Source: CAXGTL01 sp964645705 | GTDB lineage: Archaea > Nanobdellota > Nanobdellia > Woesearchaeales > CAXGTL01 | Length of the DNA stretch: 64,000 nucleotides | Assembly: GCA_964645705.1 (NCBI GenBank) | Contig: CAZYAB010000004.1 | Span: 1-64,000 of the forward strand | Direction: 5' to 3' | In this document: positions 28,842 through 39,500 of the stretch, in pieces | How the letters are laid out: every line of letters starts with the position of its first letter | Numbering within the stretch: position 1 is the stretch's first letter | Translations under genes and position numbers: made by a program | The notes under the pieces: generated by a model | Told to the model about the DNA's origin: nothing | The model's database searches: none | The model's input: only the letters and a program-made list of their open reading frames with translations

Positions 28842-28984
28842 AAACACTACTCCTTAAATGCCCAAAATGCAAGAACAATATGAAGTATCAATCTAGAGAC
28901 ATATCTCTGACAAACAAATCAAAGAAATGCGTGTATTGTGGCAGGTCATTCAGAGTTTTAGATAGGATAATAAAAAAAGTCTAA
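28838..28984 (+). CDS. Small zinc ribbon protein (48 aa)
   Basis: A short gene reading MKTLLLKCPKCKNNMKYQ and ending in a basic RVLDRIIKKV tail. It has two Cys pairs, CPKC near the start and CVYC about 20 residues later, forming a four-Cys zinc ribbon. It overlaps the scpB stop by 4 bp. Such proteins often bind nucleic acid or ribosomes; the specific role is unknown. Confidence 0.78.
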   Translation: MKTLLLKCPKCKNNMKYQSRDISLTNKSKKCVYCGRSFRVLDRIIKKV

Positions 28985-29159
28985 AAATCAAGCCAATTCT
29001 AAACCTTATTAACCAAAATAAAGCTCATTCTAATTTCCCTAAAACCCACAATTCAGCAAATACAGGCTCCCTATCCCCTAAATACAAACATAAGACTTAT
29101 AAAGTAAGAAATTTTCCAATTACTGTAGAAATTCGTTCTTAAAACAAGACAAAACAAAA

Positions 29160-31622
29160 ATGGATAAAAAAGAATCTAATGAAAATCCTGAAGAAAACAA
29201 AAAAGAAAGAATCATTGCAAGAGTCATAGAAGAAGAAATGAAAGAATCTTACCTAAGCTATGCAATGAGTGTCATAGTTAGCAGAGCTCTTCCAGATGTA
29301 AGAGACGGTTTAAAACCTGTTCACAGAAGAATTCTTTTTGCAATGCATGAAATGGGTATGTACCCAAATAAACCATTTAAAAAATCAGCAAGAATAGTTG
29401 GTGAAGTTTTAGGTAAGTTTCATCCGCACGGTGACACAGCTGTATATGATTCAATGGTCAGAATGGCTCAACCATGGTCACTTAGATATCCATTGATATC
29501 AGGCCAAGGTAACTTTGGATCAGTTGACGGCGACAGTGCAGCAGCAATGAGATATACAGAAGCAAGATTATCAAAAATATCAACAGAACTTTTGACAGAT
29601 ATTGAAAAAGAAACAGTTGATTTCCAACCTAATTTTGACGCATCATTAAAAGAACCAATTGTTCTACCGAGTAAAATTCCTAACTTATTACTAAACGGCT
29701 CTTCAGGAATCGCAGTAGGAATGGCAACTAATATTCCTCCGCATAATTTAACAGAAACATGTGATGCAATAATTTATGTAATAGATAATCCTGATTGTAA
29801 AATAACAGACGTCATGAATTTTATCCGAGGTCCTGATTTTCCTACAGGTGGAATAATCATAGGTAAAACAGGAATACACAATGCATATTTAACAGGAAGA
29901 GGAAAAATTACAATAAGAGGTAAAACATCGATAGAAGAAGTAAAAGATAGAAAAAGAATAATTATAACAGAAATTCCATATCAATTAAACAAATCAAGTT
30001 TAATAGAAGAAATTGCTGACAGTGTAAAGAACAAAAAAATCACAGGAATAAGTGATATAAGAGACGAATCTGATAAACAAGGAATGAGAATTGTTATAAT
30101 TCTTAAAAAAGACGCTAACAAAGACGTTGTTTTAAACCAATTATATAAAAAAACAAGATTACAAAGCACATTCGGAATCAACATGCTTGCTCTAGTAAAA
30201 AATGAACCAAAAACACTAAACTTAAAACAAACAATAACATATTTTATAGAACACAGAAAACAAGTCACAATAAGAAAAATAACTTTTGATCTAAAAAAAG
30301 CAGAACTAAGGGCGCACGTTTTAGAAGGATTGATTGTAGCTTTAAACAATATTGATAATGTTATAAAAAAGATAAAGGCAAGCAAAGATGTAAAACAAGC
30401 AACAACAACATTAACAAAAGACTATAAATTAACAAAGATACAAGCAAAAGCAATCCTAGATATGAAATTACAAAAATTAGCTTCTTTAGAACAAGAAAAA
30501 ATAAAAACAGAGCACAAAGAATTATTAAAACTCATTAAAGAACTGAAAAGCATATTAGCAGACGAACAAAAAATACTTAACATAATCAAAGAAGAATTAA
30601 CAAAAATAAAACAAACATATGGTGATGAAAGAAAAACAATTATTTCTGAAGAAGAAAAAAAGATCATAGAAATAGAAGACATGATTAAAGAAGAGGATAT
30701 GATCATTACTGTAACTCATCAAGGATATATAAAAAGATTACCAATAGACACTTATAAAAAACAAAAACGCGGTGGTAAAGGAGTAATAGCAGCAACAACA
30801 AAAGACGAAGACTTTGTAAGTGATTTGTTTATTGCTTCAACACACTCATACATATTATTTTTTACAAACAAAGGCCAAGTACATTGGTTAAAGGTGTATG
30901 AAATACCAATAGGATCAAGACAAGCAAAAGGAAAAGCAATAATTAATTTATTAAAAATAAAAGATGAAAAAATAACAGCAACAGTGCCAGTAAGACAATT
31001 TAAACAAGGAGAATATCTAATAATGGCAACAAAGAGCGGAACCGTCAAAAAAGTAGACATAACAATGTTCCAAAAACCAAGAAAAGGGGGAATAAGGGCA
31101 ATAACATTAGACAAAGATAATATTTTAATAAATGTCGTGAAAACCGATGGTAATAAACAAATATTATTAGCATCTGCAAATGGCATGGCTATAAGATTTA
31201 AAGAAACAAATCTAAGATCTATAGGAAGAACAGGAAAAGGAGTAAGAGGAATATATCTAAAAGGAGATGATAAAGTTATAGATGTTATTGTCGTTGACGA
31301 TAAAAAGGATATATTAACAGTAACAGAAAATGGTTTTGGAAAAAGAACTAAGATAAATGAATACAGAATAATAAACCGTGGCGGTGTAGGGGTTATTAAT
31401 ATTAAAACTGATCAAAGAAATGGTAAAGTAATAGGTGTTACAGGTGTTGAGGAAAATGACGAAGTAATGTTTATTAGCAAGAAAGGTATAATGATAAGAA
31501 CAGCAACCAAAGGAATATCGTGCATAGGTAGAAACACAAAAGGTGTTAGAGTCATGAGAATAGAACAAGATGATGAATTAGTTGCTGTCACAAAGATAAT
31601 TAAAGAGGACAATAATGGTTAA
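29160..31622 (+). CDS. gyrA: DNA gyrase subunit A
   Basis: A type IIA topoisomerase A subunit (820 aa). The DNA-cleaving Tyr132 lies in AAMRYTEARLS. The N-terminal SYAMSVIVSRALPDVRDGLK and HPHGDTAVYDSMVRMAQPW are diagnostic. The C-terminal half has six beta-pinwheel repeats. The GyrA box that allows negative supercoiling reads QKRGGKG near residue 535 (bacterial QRRGGKG), so gyrase rather than Topo IV is favoured. Archaeal gyrases are thought to be of bacterial origin. gyrB is not adjacent here, unlike in many genomes. The gene overlaps the next by 8 bp. Confidence 0.95.
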   Translation: MDKKESNENPEENKKERIIARVIEEEMKESYLSYAMSVIVSRALPDVRDGLKPVHRRILFAMHEMGMYPNKPFKKSARIVGEVLGKFHPHGDTAVYDSMVRMAQPWSLRYPLISGQGNFGSVDGDSAAAMRYTEARLSKISTELLTDIEKETVDFQPNFDASLKEPIVLPSKIPNLLLNGSSGIAVGMATNIPPHNLTETCDAIIYVIDNPDCKITDVMNFIRGPDFPTGGIIIGKTGIHNAYLTGRGKITIRGKTSIEEVKDRKRIIITEIPYQLNKSSLIEEIADSVKNKKITGISDIRDESDKQGMRIVIILKKDANKDVVLNQLYKKTRLQSTFGINMLALVKNEPKTLNLKQTITYFIEHRKQVTIRKITFDLKKAELRAHVLEGLIVALNNIDNVIKKIKASKDVKQATTTLTKDYKLTKIQAKAILDMKLQKLASLEQEKIKTEHKELLKLIKELKSILADEQKILNIIKEELTKIKQTYGDERKTIISEEEKKIIEIEDMIKEEDMIITVTHQGYIKRLPIDTYKKQKRGGKGVIAATTKDEDFVSDLFIASTHSYILFFTNKGQVHWLKVYEIPIGSRQAKGKAIINLLKIKDEKITATVPVRQFKQGEYLIMATKSGTVKKVDITMFQKPRKGGIRAITLDKDNILINVVKTDGNKQILLASANGMAIRFKETNLRSIGRTGKGVRGIYLKGDDKVIDVIVVDDKKDILTVTENGFGKRTKINEYRIINRGGVGVINIKTDQRNGKVIGVTGVEENDEVMFISKKGIMIRTATKGISCIGRNTKGVRVMRIEQDDELVAVTKIIKEDNNG

Positions 31623-32739
31623 ATGTTTATTAATAACACATCCAGGAATTGAAGATATTTCTGCGTTAGAAGTTAAAGAAATAATAAAAAAGAAATGTGA
31701 AACAAAACAAAGCATTGCAATATTTGAAACAAAAGATTATAAAGATATAATAAAAATAGCATATAAAGCCCAAAGTATTACTAAAATATTAGTTCTATTA
31801 GACAAAATAAAGTTAAAACAATTAAAAGATGTGAATAAGTTAAAAATAAACCTAAAAGAATGGATAAATGCTAATACTTCGTTCAAGATAAAATGTAGAA
31901 GAAAAGGAAAACATGATTTTAAGAGTAAAGAAATAGAGGAAGAAGTAGGTGGTTTGATAATAGACAAATATAAATTAAAAGTTAATCTAACAAATCCTAA
32001 CTTAATTATTTACGCATATGTTTATGATGATAACCTGTATTTAGGAATAGATATAACTGGTATTGACCTAAGTAAAAGAAGCTATAAGATATTTCATCAT
32101 CCTAATTCATTAAAAGGAACTATTGCTTATACATTAGTAAGAATAGCAGGCTACAAACATAGTAAAAAAATGATAGATCCATTTTGTAATAATGGAACAA
32201 TAATCCTAGAAGCGGGTTTATTTGCATCAAACTTTTCAGTAAGATATTTTGATAAAGAGAGATTTGCTTTTAAGAATCTTAAACCATTTTCAAATATAGA
32301 TTTTGATGAATTATTTAAAGAAATTGATTCAAAGATTAAAAAACAAAAATTGAACCTGACTGGAAGTGAATCATTATTAAGACATGTTATTTCATGCAAA
32401 AAGAATGCAAAGATTGCAGGGATTGACAAACTAATAGAATTTAGAAGATATGATATTGAATGGCTTGATACTAAATTCAATAAAGAAGAGATAGACTCAA
32501 TTGTAACAAAAATAATAGAACCTAATAGATTGCTAAATGAAAAGAAACTTGAAAAAATATACCAGGAATTCTTTTATCATGCAGAATTTGTTCTAAAAAA
32601 GAAGGGAAAAGTAATAATTATGTGCAAAAACAAAGAGTTAATTATTAAAAAGGCAAAAGAGTATAATTTAAAAACTAATATAAATAGAGAAATAACGATT
32701 GGTGATCAAAAGAACTATATTCTAGAAATAAAAAAATAA
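31615..32739 (+). CDS. THUMP-domain RNA methyltransferase-like protein
   Basis: An N-terminal THUMP RNA-binding domain (about residues 1-170) is followed by a Rossmann methyltransferase domain with the SAM motif DPFCNNGTIILEAG near residue 188. This arrangement matches tRNA guanine-N2 methyltransferases (Trm14/TrmN or Trm11 type). The catalytic motif IV, normally [DN]PPY, is not visible. The expected place reads SIVTKIIEPNRLL (about residues 296-308), so it may be inactive or use a divergent site. It overlaps gyrA by 8 bp. Confidence 0.78.
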   Translation: MVKCLLITHPGIEDISALEVKEIIKKKCETKQSIAIFETKDYKDIIKIAYKAQSITKILVLLDKIKLKQLKDVNKLKINLKEWINANTSFKIKCRRKGKHDFKSKEIEEEVGGLIIDKYKLKVNLTNPNLIIYAYVYDDNLYLGIDITGIDLSKRSYKIFHHPNSLKGTIAYTLVRIAGYKHSKKMIDPFCNNGTIILEAGLFASNFSVRYFDKERFAFKNLKPFSNIDFDELFKEIDSKIKKQKLNLTGSESLLRHVISCKKNAKIAGIDKLIEFRRYDIEWLDTKFNKEEIDSIVTKIIEPNRLLNEKKLEKIYQEFFYHAEFVLKKKGKVIIMCKNKELIIKKAKEYNLKTNINREITIGDQKNYILEIKK

Positions 32740-32746
32740 TAGAAAA

Positions 32747-33412
32747 TCAATATTTTATCTTATGCTTCTCTTTATACCATAATAAAACTATAAATTCTAT
32801 TGCAAGCAACAAACCAAATTCACACAAAACACTTGCGAATTGTTTATTAAACATTGGTAAGAATGTTAGGAAAATATATGTAGGGACAGTAAATATAAAC
32901 ATACCAAACATACCCATATAAAATAATCTTTTTTCAAATTTAGATCTAACACTCGCAGTACCTAAGTAAAATAATATTACTGCTCCAACAATAAACAAAA
33001 TATAATACAAAGAATAAAAACGATTTATTAAACCTAATTTAGGATATTGAACAAATATAGTCAAACATTTTGCAGATTCTTTATATAAAATATTGAAACA
33101 TATAATAAAGAATATTGCTGGAGAATAAATTAAAATATGCCAATAATATGCTATCTTTTTTCTCCACATGATCAAAGCATAAGAAATACCTATTGCAGGA
33201 AGTAACGCAGTAATACTCATTGCAAAAATTGTAAACAATTTTAAACTTGTAATACATATAAGGAATTCATTTAATTGATACAGCCCTAGTAAAAAGGATA
33301 TTAAAGCTATTATTTGAATCAATTTATCTTTAGGGTTCTTAAATAAGAAATACAGAGCTAGAAGAAACTCTATTACAAACGTTGACAATGAAATATATGG
33401 AGCAAAGCACAT
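32747..33412 (-). CDS. Seven-TM membrane protein, sensor-like
   Basis: A 221-residue protein with about seven hydrophobic segments and short loops, ending in a basic KEKHKIKY tail. The N-terminus MCFAPYISLSTFVIEFLLALYFL resembles stand-alone 7TM regions found at the N-terminus of some histidine kinases in DPANN genomes. No kinase domain follows. It is convergent with the methyltransferase gene (8 bp). Function is unknown. Confidence 0.7.
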   Translation of the reverse strand: MCFAPYISLSTFVIEFLLALYFLFKNPKDKLIQIIALISFLLGLYQLNEFLICITSLKLFTIFAMSITALLPAIGISYALIMWRKKIAYYWHILIYSPAIFFIICFNILYKESAKCLTIFVQYPKLGLINRFYSLYYILFIVGAVILFYLGTASVRSKFEKRLFYMGMFGMFIFTVPTYIFLTFLPMFNKQFASVLCEFGLLLAIEFIVLLWYKEKHKIKY

Positions 33413-33543
33413 ATATAAAAAAATGGATTAATAATATATAAAAGTTACTAAATAATTCATTGAATGAAATAATTAAAGTAAACAAACAATAGCTTAAAAA
33501 AACAGAAAAAGCAAGAACATAAAAAATAAAAAAATAAAAAAAA

Positions 33544-36500
33544 TCAATACTTACGTTTCTTCTTTCCTGATGTAATCAAAGCCATAAACATAAAGATTAC
33601 TACACCTAACAATATCACAAAACCACAAATATATAACGTCATTCTCAATGAATCATCTATTCTGAATGAATCTACTTTTTGTGTTTGATATTGTTCTAAT
33701 AACTGCGCAGTAATCTTAGCTCTATCAATTTCATCTTGTTGCGCTGTTGGCTTTTTATCTTCATCTTTTTTAGCTGGTTCACAATCTTTAACAATTAAGT
33801 TAACTATCTTGTCGTCATCTTCTTCATCTTCGTCATAAAAGACCTTTACTGATATAGGATATGTCCTAGCATCTGTACCTTTTGGCACTTTAATAAAGAA
33901 GCTATGTTTAAACTCTGAATCATCATCAAATACGTCCTCTTCTAGGTCAGGTACTGATGTGTATCTTTCAGATATACCTAATTCTGAACTAACTACTTCT
34001 ATTTCTACTTCTTCTTCCTCTTCTTGACCATAATTCTTTACTTCAACATCAAGATAAGTTGTTAGATCACAAGACAATTCTGAATCATCAAGTTCTGCTT
34101 CTATTATTCTTAAGTCATTATCTTCTTTTTCTATCTGAAGAGTTAATTGCCATTCTACAGTATGTTCTATACCATATCCATCTTTACCCTTAACTAAAAC
34201 ATTAACTTTATAGTCTCCCTCATTAATATCTAAAGGCAAATCAAACGTCAATGTTTCTTCTTCGTAATCTGTAGGATCTAATTCAAATGAACTTGTTTTT
34301 TCATCCAAATCCTTTTTCTTATCTTTCGCTATTTTCTTGATTTCTACTTCTATCTTAATTCTTTTTATTTCCTGGTCTTCATTATCATCGTCTTCGTAAA
34401 GATTCTTTACTTCAATGTTAAAGTCCATGTTAGTGTCTGGCCTAACATCATAAATTGTGTCACCATCTATTACACTATAATCATCGTCATCTGTTTCTAT
34501 TTCTAAATTAGTTATTCTTAGTTTTGATTGAGGTGATTGATAAACATTTAATCCTGTTTCATCAACATCCTTAGCTGAGATATTAATAGCTGCCGCCAAT
34601 GTTTTACTTATTAATTCCCTTGCTCCTATGTAAGATGTTACAAAGATTCTTTCTGAACCACTAGCAGGAATGTTAAATTCATCTATATAATTACTATAGC
34701 TTTCTGAACCACGCTTAATTGTAACATTCTTCCCTGAAACAGAAGTTATTGAAACAGCAACATCTTCTAAAGTTTGAGTTCCTGTATTTTGTATCAAAAA
34801 CTCTTTAGTTTGTTGAGTTCCTCTTTCACCATCAAATACTATTTCTAGCTCACTTAAACTCATACCAAAAGCAGTTCCTTGGTCTTTTGCAGTAAATGAT
34901 GTAAAGTGTTCCACCTCAAATACTAATATTCCTGAAGTCTTATCATATGACTTGATTATACAGAAATTACAAATCTTGCTAATTATGTTTGGATCTGTTG
35001 TAAATGCATCGTCATAATAAACAACAGGAACATCTAAACCTGGTGACTTCATAGTAATTGTAGCTGGTTTATCTAATGTTGGCAAATTATCAGTATTCAA
35101 AGCAACCAAATTATCTTCTATCTTTACATTACTATCAACATCCAAAACATCACTAAGATCTATTTCCTGATTTCCAAAATCAATGTTTCCCGAACCTTTA
35201 GATATTTCTACATCAGTTGCTTTATCAATACCTTCGCTATCATCAAAATCAATATCATTTTCTTCAGCAACAGGTTTATCTGCAACAATTACAGTCCATG
35301 ATTCGTTTATACTCTGTCCGTCTACAACCATTGCAGTGACTTCATAAGTTGCAGGGTAGGTTGGCATAAATTTATATGAATATACATTTCCTTCGACACT
35401 TTCTTCATGTCCCCACATTATTGTAGTATTTTCTTGTGAAACAACATCAACATCCCATGATACAATCAGATCATCATCATCATCAACTGCAGTAATGCTA
35501 AAATCAACTGTACCTTCTTCACCAATAATCAACTCAGACTCAGAAGGTGTTCTTCCACTTACAATTGTAGTATCATCAACTTCTGTTACAGTTATCAAAA
35601 CATTTTGTGATTCTGTTAAGCCTTTACTATCATTCAATGTGAATGTAACCATGTCACTACCAAACTTGTTTTCAATAGGTGTGAATGTTACTAAGTCAGT
35701 TGCAGCAACAATATCAACTGAAGCCAACAATGTTTCGTCTACACCATCAACACTCCATGTTAAACCAGTATCTGAATCTTCTAAATCATTTTCATATGTT
35801 GTTAGATCAATTACATGTAATGAATCTTCGCTAAATGTTATGTTTGCAATTGCTGGATCAATTGTTGGTGCTAAGTTAATGTGTGAAACAACAATATCAG
35901 CTGTTGTAATTGTTTCTTTATCACCATTTAAGTATGATATTCTTATATCAATTGGGTATGTTCCGTCCAATACTAATTCTGATATTTCAAACACATCACC
36001 ATAAGATATACTATCATCAATTTCTAGCAAATCTAAACTTTCTGAAAAATTAATTTCTAATTCAGTGTTTTTAGCAGTAATTTGAATGTTTCTCTCATCT
36101 CTTACACCTAGATTAATCAAATCAAAAGTCAGAGCTATGTTTTCCCCACTATTTACAGATTCTTCAGATAATAAAACATTATCAACAAGTATTTTGTGTG
36201 TTTCTCTTTCAACACTTAACTGCCTTCCTTGATCAATCAAAGTGTATTCATTATCATCACCGTCTAAAATAGTATCAAATCCTATACCAAATAAATAATA
36301 ATCTTCTTCTGCATCAATAGGAACGTCGAATTCAACAGTCTCAACATCACTTGTTGCTCCTGGTTGAAGATTTATATTAAACAAAGCCAATGTATCAGAA
36401 TCAACAGGCAATCTATCAATACCAAAACCGCCATCAACAATATCTAATTCTTCATCTGTGAATAAATTTGTTAATTGGAATTGGAATGTTAATTTATCAC

Positions 36501-39500
36501 CAGGTCTTACATCTTCAACTATTCCTTCCTCTTCTGTTGCTACACCATTAACTTTAATAAATTCAACAACCAAAGGATGCTTAACAGTTAGATTGAACTC
36601 TTGTTCATCACACTCATCTTTGTCATCGCAAACTTCAATAGTTATTCCATCATACAATCCAATATCTTCAGCACTTGGTGTCCACTCAACTAAACCTTCT
36701 TCATCAATTTCCATTTCTTCTGGTCCGCCTACATAATAATCTAGTTCACCATCATCTTCTGCAACAACTTGATAACTATACTTTCTATTAGCCAATACTT
36801 CTTCACCAGGTGTTGAAGTTATCTCTGGATCAACATTATATAATACATCAAATGAAAATTCAGTTGATTCTGCATTATTGCCATCTGAATCATTTACAAA
36901 GACTTTCCACATATGTGTTTGTTGGTCTTCGAATTCAGCAGTAAATGAAAATTCAGTTGTTGTGCCTAACAATGTAAACTCTTCCACACTATCATTTCTA
37001 GAATATACATAATATGTTACATCATCACCATCAGGATCTCCTTCTTCAAAATCATCTTCTAATTCCCATTCTAGATCAACACTCGTATCATTAACAGTAT
37101 CTCCATTACCAGGGCTTACTAACACTGGCAAATATGGATCATCTGATACTGCATTAACAGTAACAATGATTGCATCATTATCACTTGCTTCACCATCGCT
37201 AGCAACAAATACTAAAGATGTTACACCATTAAAGTCTTCAACAGGTTCAATAGTTGCTTCTGTTCCATCAAATGAAACATCTAAGTAATCATTAGGAATT
37301 ACAGAAAATTCTAAATCCTCATCAGCTGTTTCTTCATCACTAACCAAATCTGCCAAATCAAATGATTCGGTTGTATCTTCATCAATCTCAACATCTTGCA
37401 GACCTCCTAAAACAGGTGCATCATTAATTGGTACTAAAATAACAACTAAATCTTGGAAAACACTGCCTTCTGAATCAGTTACATTAACGGTGATTGTATC
37501 TTCAAGATCTTGTACTTTTGTTTCATCTTCATAAAGTAATGTTAACACATAACCATCTATTGATACATAATCTAAATGATCAGCATCAACATCAATAGTT
37601 AATGTTTCTTCTTCAACATTTGTTATAAAAGATTCTAAATCATATTCTTCAGCAACACTTTCATTAACATCAACTTCATCTAGTTCTGCTAACACAACAG
37701 AATCATGAACAGCTTCAATATTGATAGTAATTGTTTCTGTGTCACTTGCTTCATCAAGATCAGTAGCAGTTACATCAAATGTTGTTTGGCCGTTAGCATC
37801 CTCAACAAGATCAAAACTTAAAACAAAACCATCTCCCAATCTATCAATACTAACATCTAATAACATTTCATCATCAACAGTTTCTTGATCAACTGTCAAA
37901 GTAAGATCTGTTTTTTCATCATCAACATCAGATACATTTTCAGTAAGAGAAACTAATTCAGATATATCCTCAATAATTGATATTTCCATATTCTCATCCA
38001 ATTCGGGTGCATCATTAACAGCTTCAACAGTTATTGTAAAACTATCAGTCTCACAATCATTTTCCATTCCACTATCATCACACACTTCAACACTAACATC
38101 ATATTCTCCTTCCTGATTATTAACAGGTGTCCATGTAAATTCATTAGTTTCTGAATTAAACTCTAGACCAGTAGCGTCTACATCAATATCAGGAGTAACA
38201 GTTAAATCATCTACTTCATCATCATCACTCACACTAATTTGATAACTAAATGGTTCATCTTCTGTTGCTTCTTGATTTTCCAAAGCAGTATCAAACACAG
38301 GCTCTGAGTTCATAGTAATGCTAACTGATTCTGTATCATTTAGATTTTCAGAAGGATCTTCACAATAAAAGTTTATTGTTGTTGAATGTTCTGTTAAATC
38401 AATTGTTAAACTACCTTCCGTATTCTCTTCAAACAATGTAACCTTTGTTTGACCAGCATCTAAACTATATTCGCAATCAACTGTTTCAGTTGCAGTAACA
38501 CTAAGTTCAACTTCATTAGTTTCCAAGAATTCATCAGCAGTTGGTGTATTTATTGCAACACTTGGAATAGTTTCATCTTTAACTTCAAATGAATCTAATA
38601 CTTCATTATTAACATTTTCCTCAGTATCATTTGCATAAAATGTAACAGTGTATTCATCATAGATTAAATCAGGAATGCTTACAGCATAAGTTGAACCTGT
38701 ATCTAATTCCATTTCATAATACACACCTTCAATAATAGCATAAACTTTTGCAACACCAGATCCAGGCGAATCTGTTACATCAACACTTATATCAACACTC
38801 TCACCCCATTCTGTAATTTCTTCTATAACTGAGTTTTCCACACTCGGTGCAACAGTATCTTCAACAACCACAGTATCAGTTTCATCATTATTCATGTTTC
38901 CGTATTGATCCATTGCAATGAACTGAATATCATAATCATCTATTTCAAAATCAGAAATTGAAACAACAAAAGTTCCTTCTGTTTCATCATCGTTCATATC
39001 ATAATCTTCTCCATCAATCACAGCATAAACAGCAATAATAGATGATTCATCACTAACATCAGCACTAAGCTCTACATCTGCATCATATTCCACATTAGGA
39101 GTTAAGACATTAGTAATAACTGGTTCAACACTATCTTCTATTTCAAAAGAATCTGTTATACTATCATTAACATTCTCAGCACTATCATTTGCAAAGAATG
39201 AAATATCATAATCTTCAACACCTAATTCTCTATTATCTTTTGAAGTTGAGAATGTTTTTAAGTAAGTTGTTCCTGTTTCTAAACTCATTTCATAATAATA
39301 ATCATCAACAATAACAAAAACATCTTCTAAATTATTATCAACAACATCAACTCTTATTTCCACATCGTCTCCTAGTTCAATTATTGATTCAACTTGTGAA
39401 TTATCAACAGCAGGTACAATTGTATCAATTGTAAATGTTACTGATTCTGAATCAGTATTATCTGCCCTATCAACACAATAAACATCAACTGTTTTTTCTC

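Noticed and set aside
35495..36004. Plus-strand ORF inside the giant surface-protein gene
   Set aside because: Low-complexity Ser/Thr/Asn product, the expected shadow of Asp/Glu/Thr-rich antisense codons.
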